Source: Aeromonas schubertii (lineage in GTDB: Bacteria > Pseudomonadota > Gammaproteobacteria > Enterobacterales > Aeromonadaceae). From it: a stretch of DNA of 64,000 bases. Both the position numbers and the translations under genes were made by a program. The stretch spans positions 124,001 through 188,000 of the forward strand of contig NZ_CDDB01000001.1 of assembly GCF_000820105.1 (NCBI RefSeq), read 5' to 3'. Positions 59,880-64,000 of the stretch are shown here, piece after piece; within the stretch, counting starts at the first letter, position 1, and each line of letters begins with the position of its first letter. Under the pieces are notes generated by a model that did no database searches, had not been told where the DNA came from, and saw nothing but the letters and a program-made list of their open reading frames with translations.

Positions 59880-59929
59880 GCCGGCCCGTTGCCTGATACG
59901 ACCTTGGTCGGTATGCTGGCAAGCGGCAT

Positions 59930-60006
<77 letters not shown>

Positions 60007-60044
60007 CTTTATACAGGTGGAATGCCTGATACGATGAAGACAGT

Positions 60045-60121
<77 letters not shown>

Positions 60122-60135
60122 TTTTTCATTGCTGT

Positions 60136-60212
60136 GGTGGCTGTAGCTCAGTTGGTAGAGTCCCGGATTGTGATTCCGGTTGTCGTGGGTTCGAGTCCCA
60201 TCAGCCACCCCA
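60136..60212 (+). tRNA. tRNA-His (anticodon GTG)
   Basis: 77 nt with the extra 5' G typical of tRNA-His and encoded CCA. Anticodon loop TTGTGAT in stem CCGGA/TCCGG; nearly identical to E. coli tRNA-His. Confidence 0.96.
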
Positions 60213-60255
60213 CCCTCTTTATGCAAGATGCCCTGGCCTCTTGCAGCCCTTCTCG

Positions 60256-60339
60256 GCGGAAGTGGCGAAATTGGTAGACGCACCAGATTTAGGTTCTGGC
60301 GCCTTAGGCGTGTGGGTTCAAGTCCCTCCTTCCGCACCA
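60256..60339 (+). tRNA. tRNA-Leu (anticodon TAG)
   Basis: 84 nt with encoded CCA and a long variable arm (class II). Acceptor GCGGAAG/CTTCCGC; anticodon loop TTTAGGT in stem CCAGA/TCTGG. Last gene before the operon terminator. Confidence 0.95.
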
Positions 60340-60354
60340 TGTTTGAAATGAAAG

Positions 60355-60387
60355 AACCGGATCACTGTCTGTGATCCGGTTTTTTTT
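60355..60387 (+). terminator. Terminator of the tRNA operon
   Basis: aaccggatcac-tgtct-gtgatccggtt followed by a run of T, a very strong intrinsic terminator. Confidence 0.92.
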
Positions 60388-60443
60388 ATCTCTGTTCTCA
60401 GCCACAGACTCCTCGCGAGCTCGTTTTGGCGAGCGAGACAAAC

Positions 60444-60464
60444 AACCCGGCTTGATGCCGGGTT
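60444..60464 (-). terminator. Hairpin downstream of the candidate 33-residue gene
   Basis: aacccggc-ttgat-gccgggtt; on the minus strand it is followed by GTTTGTC. It lies 12 bp after the stop of the small ORF at 60476. Confidence 0.5.
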
Positions 60465-60475
60465 GCTGCGCTGGG

Positions 60476-60577
60476 TCATTCATCGTCCGGTTCGGCCAGA
60501 TCGACGATGTCGAGTCGTACCACCTGGGTGTCGCTCTCTTCGTCAGGGGTGGGGGTGGTCGAAGGGGGGTTGGTCAT
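60476..60577 (-). CDS. Candidate small acidic protein (33 aa)
   Basis: Translation starts MTNPPSTTPTPDEESD and ends AEPDDE; strongly acidic, Thr/Pro-rich, no membrane segment. A GAGG ribosome site lies 8 bp upstream of the ATG and a hairpin follows the stop. A possible promoter, TTGACT-N15-GATAAT on the minus strand (60676-60702), lies about 100 bp upstream. Not recognised. It sits in the 449-bp stretch between the tRNA operon and the opposing tRNA-Pro; the remainder of that stretch shows only the two terminator hairpins. Confidence 0.4.
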   Translation of the reverse strand: MTNPPSTTPTPDEESDTQVVRLDIVDLAEPDDE

Positions 60578-60749
60578 CTAGCTTGCCTCGTCATCGTGAA
60601 TAAGCAAGCCGGCGGGGTGGATTCCTGCCACCGAGTCACGTCCCTGGGAGCCAGCTCCGGCGTGAGAGCGCGCACATTATCGGGATGACCATGCAGAGTC
60701 AAGTGGTTCTGCCTAAAAAATCACCTGGTCAGAGGAGCAGGTAAAAGCA

Positions 60750-60777
60750 AAAGGCCCTCTCTTTCGAGAGGGCCTTT
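60750..60777 (-). terminator. Terminator downstream of tRNA-Pro(GGG)
   Basis: aaaggccctctc-tttc-gagagggccttt, a 12-bp perfect stem; on the minus strand followed by TGCTTTTACC. Confidence 0.85.
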
Positions 60778-60788
60778 CGGGGGAATGA

Positions 60789-60865
60789 TGGTCGGCGTGA
60801 GAGGATTTGAACCTCCGACCCCTGACACCCCATGACAGTGCGCTACCTGGCTGCGCTACACGCCG
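60789..60865 (-). tRNA. tRNA-Pro (anticodon GGG)
   Basis: 77 nt on the minus strand with encoded CCA. Acceptor CGGCGTG/CACGCCG; anticodon GGG within ATGGGGT; T-loop GGTTCAAATCC. Sequence is close to E. coli proL. Confidence 0.95.
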
Positions 60866-61041
60866 ACGTGGTCAGCCTTGCTGACGGGGACGAACTCTAA
60901 AGGACTCGCTTCTCGAGCGCAAGTCCTTTTTTATCAAGGTCATGCCGTTTGCTTCTTTCTTGTTCAAGGCGCTCAAAACTTGGGTTGTCGAGCCGCTTTT
61001 GCCATAATCCCGCGACTCAATCACAGAGCCTGAACCACGAG

Positions 61042-61569
61042 ATGAACGAGAGAGAAGAGTGCCGCGACGAGCGGTGGATGCGTCACGCCATGATGCTGGC
61101 CACCCGCGCCGAGGCGATAGGTGAGGTCCCCGTCGGGGCCGTGGTGGTGCTTGGGGAGGAGGTGATAGGGGAAGGGTGGAACCGCTCCATCACCACTCAC
61201 GATGCCTGTGCCCACGCAGAGGTGATGGCCCTGCGCGCCGCCGGGGAGAAGATGGGCAACTATCGCCTGGTGGGGGCCGAGCTGTTTGTCACCCTGGAGC
61301 CCTGCTGCATGTGCGCCGGTGCCCTCATCCATAGCCGGGTTGCCCGGGTGGTCTACGGGGCCTGCGATCCCAAGACCGGAGCCGATACCTCGGTGTTTAA
61401 CCTGCTGGCCGACCCGCGTCACAATCATCGGCTGACGGTCAGCCGTGGTGTGCTGGGGCAGGCGTGCGCCGCCCAGATCTCCGCCTTCTTTCAGCGTCGT
61501 CGCAGCGAGCAGAAAGCGGCGAAGGCGAAGGCCCGCGCCGCGGTACCCTCTGACGAGCAGGGGTTGTGA
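61042..61569 (+). CDS. tadA: tRNA-specific adenosine deaminase
   Basis: 175 residues from MNEREECRDERWM. Converts A34 to inosine in tRNA-Arg(ACG). Zinc/catalytic motifs HAE in DACAHAEVMAL and PCXXC in LEPCCMCAGALIHSRV. VGAVVV and YGACDPKTGADTSVFNLL are family hallmarks. The ribosome site is weak; an upstream in-frame ATG adds unrelated sequence. Confidence 0.95.
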   Translation: MNEREECRDERWMRHAMMLATRAEAIGEVPVGAVVVLGEEVIGEGWNRSITTHDACAHAEVMALRAAGEKMGNYRLVGAELFVTLEPCCMCAGALIHSRVARVVYGACDPKTGADTSVFNLLADPRHNHRLTVSRGVLGQACAAQISAFFQRRRSEQKAAKAKARAAVPSDEQGL

Positions 61570-61672
61570 GCCTTGGCCCCGCATTTTTTGTGCTCTTTAT
61601 CAGACAATAGGGTCGAGTCGAGGCGGCTTTGGCGCTAAAATCAGGCCTTTTACGCTGTCTGGATCCCGTTTC

Positions 61673-64000
61673 GTGTCACGCCTCTCCCCCCTGCAATACG
61701 ATATCCTGACGACCCTGCTGGTTCGCCGTCCCCTCTCCACCACCCGTCTGGTCGCCCTCTTTCCTGCCTGTACCCAGGCGTTGGAGGCCCTGGTCCTCGA
61801 GGATCTGGTACGCGAGCGGGGGGAGGGGGTATGGGCCATCTCTGCCCTCGGTACCCTGACGCTGTTGCTGGCTATCCGGGAGGGCGCCGCGCCGGCTCCT
61901 CTCTGGCCCGAATCCTTGGGATGGATTGCCGCCCTGCTCGATGGCAAGGGCACTCCTCCCGCCAAATTGCCCCACGCCCTGTTTGAGATGCTCGATGAGA
62001 GCGATGCCCTGAGCCTGCTCGAGGGGGCCTCTCCCGCCTGGCAGCAACTGATGATCGACTATTGGTCGGCGCAGGCCCTGCTGGAGGCTCGCCCCATCGA
62101 ACTGGATGGTCGCCGTCTTGGCAAGGGGGCGCAGAGCAGGCTGTCGCTCTGGCTGGAGGAGGAGTCCTGGTGGCTGGCCGACGGTCAGCATCTGCCCCAT
62201 TGGCCGGATCTGGCCCAGGGCTGGCAGCAGGAGCTCGATCAGGGAGCCTGGGTCCAGCTCGGTGCCCAGCGTCCCCGCGAGCCCCTCTTCTCGGCCCTGG
62301 TGTGGCTCGGTGTGCTGCAGCAGCACGATCCGGCCCTGGCCGCCAGCGAGCGCAAGAGCGTGCTGCGTCAGTGTGGCCATCAGGCGGCCCTGCAAGATGC
62401 CCTGCGTCAGTGGGATGGCGAGCGCCACTCGGTGGGCTTGTTCGAGATGCTGCAACTGCCCCCCGACGAAGTCTTCTGGGGGCATCTGTGGATCGATCTC
62501 TGCGCCATGAGTCGTCATGGGGAGAGTGGCTCTGCCCTGCAGGCCCTGCGCAAGTGGTCCCTCGACGAGCTGCTGGCGGCCTCGCCCCGTCATCGACTGA
62601 TGGGATTGTGCCAGGATCTGCTGCGCCTGCTCACCGGTCGCCCTGTGGTCGCGGGCCCCCTGGTCGGCATCGACACCTGGCAGGAGGAGGCCGAGCCGCT
62701 CAAGCCGGCTGGCTGGCTCAACTGGCTGCAGGGGCTGGGACGCAGTGCCGGTGCCAGCAAGGTCAAGGAGCGGCTGGTGTGGAACCTGCTGCTGGAGGGG
62801 CCCACCCTGGAGTGCCGGGTGCAGAAGCTGGGTGTCAAGGGGGAGTGGACCGCCGGGCGGCGGGTCGAGCTGGCGCTGGTCTCTTCCCAATACCCCGCCC
62901 TGTTGGGGGAGGAGGACTGGGCCCTGCTGCGCCAGTATGGCAAGGAGGAGCGTCACTGGTCCCACGACTTCTGGACGCTGCTGGCGGCCCATCCCCATCT
63001 CTACAACGCCCAGGGGCAACGCCTGCAACTGGCCCTGACCCAGCCCCTCATCTATCTGACTGCTACCGGCCAGGCCCGGCTCTTCCCCGAGGTGGGCAGC
63101 GGTGCCAGCATAGTGCCCCTGGCCGGGGATCTGTGGCAGGTGGTGCGCCAACCCGAGTCTCTGCGCGAGTTGCTTCCCGCCGAGCGTCGCTGGCCTGTGG
63201 AGCAACTGCCCCGGGTGGCCGAGGCCCTCGGACAGCTCGAGGGGCTGCACTGGTGCTGTGAGGACGCGGCCCTTGGCGGCAATGCCAGGCTGATTCCCTG
63301 GCCCGGTGAGGCCGGAGTGCAACTGGACTGGCGCAAGGGGGTGCTGCACCTGGCCTTCGTCACCCAGGGGGAGCAGACCCCGGCGTTGCCACTGGCCCAC
63401 GGAGATGCGGTGGTACGCAGCGATGTGCGAGGCAATGACTACTGGCAGCGGGATCTGGTGGCCGAGCGCGAGGCATGGCGTGAACTGTGCCAGCGCCTGG
63501 CCCTCGATATGCCGCGCCTGAACTGGCAGCTTGAGGAGGAGGCCGCCATCGAGTTTCTCGCCGCTCTCCCCGAGTGGGTGGCCGGTGGCGTGCGAATCTT
63601 CTGGCACGAGGAGAGTCAGCGACTGCGCTCCCTCGATGAGACCACCCTGAGCCTGCGGATCGAGCAGCGTCAGGAGTGGTTTGCCCTGGAGGGGAGCCTG
63701 GCCCTCGACGAACATCAGGTGCTCGATCTGCGGCTGCTGTTGCGTCAGTTCCGCCCGGGCCAGAAGAGCATCATGCTCGACGAGCAGACCAGCGTCATCA
63801 TCAGCGACAAGCTCTCGGAGCGGCTCACCCTGCTTGGCGCCATGCTCGATGATGAGCAGAGGGTCAGCCGCCGCCTCGCCTATCCCCTGATGCGCCTGCT
63901 CTCGGCGGTCTCGACCCAGGGGGACGAGGCGTGGAATCAACTGCAGGATGAGTGGGCCCAGCCGGCCGAGTGCCCGGATGAGCTGCTCACCCCGCTGCGG
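61673..64000 (+). CDS. Large protein, probably SNF2-family helicase (N-terminal 776 codons, truncated by window end)
   Basis: An open frame from GTG at 61673 (VSRLSPLQYDILTTLLVRR) runs off the right edge without a stop. There is no signal peptide. It is Trp/Leu/Glu-rich. The end of the visible part (FLAALPEWVAGGVRIFWHEESQ, LSLRIEQRQEWFALEGSLALDEHQVLDLRLLL, LTLLGAMLD) resembles the region that precedes the helicase core in bacterial SWIM/SNF2 proteins. No Walker A has yet appeared, as the ATPase should lie beyond 64000. The ribosome site is poor, so the start is tentative. Confidence 0.65.
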   Translation, partial: MSRLSPLQYDILTTLLVRRPLSTTRLVALFPACTQALEALVLEDLVRERGEGVWAISALGTLTLLLAIREGAAPAPLWPESLGWIAALLDGKGTPPAKLPHALFEMLDESDALSLLEGASPAWQQLMIDYWSAQALLEARPIELDGRRLGKGAQSRLSLWLEEESWWLADGQHLPHWPDLAQGWQQELDQGAWVQLGAQRPREPLFSALVWLGVLQQHDPALAASERKSVLRQCGHQAALQDALRQWDGERHSVGLFEMLQLPPDEVFWGHLWIDLCAMSRHGESGSALQALRKWSLDELLAASPRHRLMGLCQDLLRLLTGRPVVAGPLVGIDTWQEEAEPLKPAGWLNWLQGLGRSAGASKVKERLVWNLLLEGPTLECRVQKLGVKGEWTAGRRVELALVSSQYPALLGEEDWALLRQYGKEERHWSHDFWTLLAAHPHLYNAQGQRLQLALTQPLIYLTATGQARLFPEVGSGASIVPLAGDLWQVVRQPESLRELLPAERRWPVEQLPRVAEALGQLEGLHWCCEDAALGGNARLIPWPGEAGVQLDWRKGVLHLAFVTQGEQTPALPLAHGDAVVRSDVRGNDYWQRDLVAEREAWRELCQRLALDMPRLNWQLEEEAAIEFLAALPEWVAGGVRIFWHEESQRLRSLDETTLSLRIEQRQEWFALEGSLALDEHQVLDLRLLLRQFRPGQKSIMLDEQTSVIISDKLSERLTLLGAMLDDEQRVSRRLAYPLMRLLSAVSTQGDEAWNQLQDEWAQPAECPDELLTPLR

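Noticed and set aside
61676-63940. Long minus-strand frame opposite the SNF2-like gene
   Set aside because: The plus-strand frame is open to the window edge with helicase-associated sequence; the minus translation is low-complexity Gln/Leu/Gly-rich.

Overview
The window is GC-rich, densely coded gammaproteobacterial chromosome. Nearly every core protein has a close Escherichia coli counterpart (YgjK, XthA, YgiQ, MaeA, UraA, OxyR, DapE, Ndk, RlmN, RodZ, IspG, HisS, YfgM, BamB, Der, YfgJ, GrxA, DacB, RadD, FolD, TadA). A secreted amylopullulanase lipoprotein, an alkylsulfatase with a FadL-type porin and RAYT-type elements are mixed in. I infer Aeromonas or a close relative; this is from gene content and remembered family sequences, not from a search.

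Layout. 1-1284: start of an AcrB-type pump and its AcrA-type adaptor. 1559-12790: Nudix hydrolase, a GH63 glucosidase lipoprotein, an AraC regulator with a PEBP-family protein, and a 2185-residue lipoprotein that joins a pullulanase to an alpha-amylase. 12845-16351: xthA, a pentapeptide-repeat ion channel and a response regulator with a TPR-like tail. 16503-19887: a second RND adaptor and a pump gene broken by an internal deletion of roughly 0.75 kb. 19949-22793: small membrane protein and ygiQ carrying a 2-nt frameshift.

22900-27006 is the accessory segment. A conspicuously AT-rich two-gene ATPase/HNH nuclease module resembling Septu (PtuA/PtuB) lies beside a RAYT/IS200-like element whose 13-bp end sequence recurs around the ptuA-like 5' end. 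27006-34233 holds a membrane protein, maeA, a Tat-exported Hint (intein-like) protein with a lipoprotein, uraA, and divergent oxyR/peroxiredoxin. 34289-37578 holds the tightly overlapping yffB-dapE-M15 peptidase-DUF2897 chain and a LysR regulator. An intergenic stretch with a terminator and other hairpins (37579-38048) precedes the conserved run ndk-rlmN-pilW-rodZ-ispG-hisS-yfgM-bamB-der-yfgJ.

47756-59717 is nearly all on the minus strand: grxA, dacB, radD, two modules that each pair a small membrane protein with an HlyD-family protein, a FadL-type porin, an alkylsulfatase with a LysR regulator, and folD. A four-tRNA operon (Pro-Arg-His-Leu), a possible 33-residue protein, an opposing tRNA-Pro, tadA and the start of a large protein that looks like a SNF2-family helicase close the window.

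The best candidates for unusual biology are the ATPase/HNH module with its long N-terminal extension, the Tat-Hint protein, and the ion channel paired with the response regulator. Two genes (RND pump, ygiQ) look broken, and sequencing or assembly error must be excluded for both.
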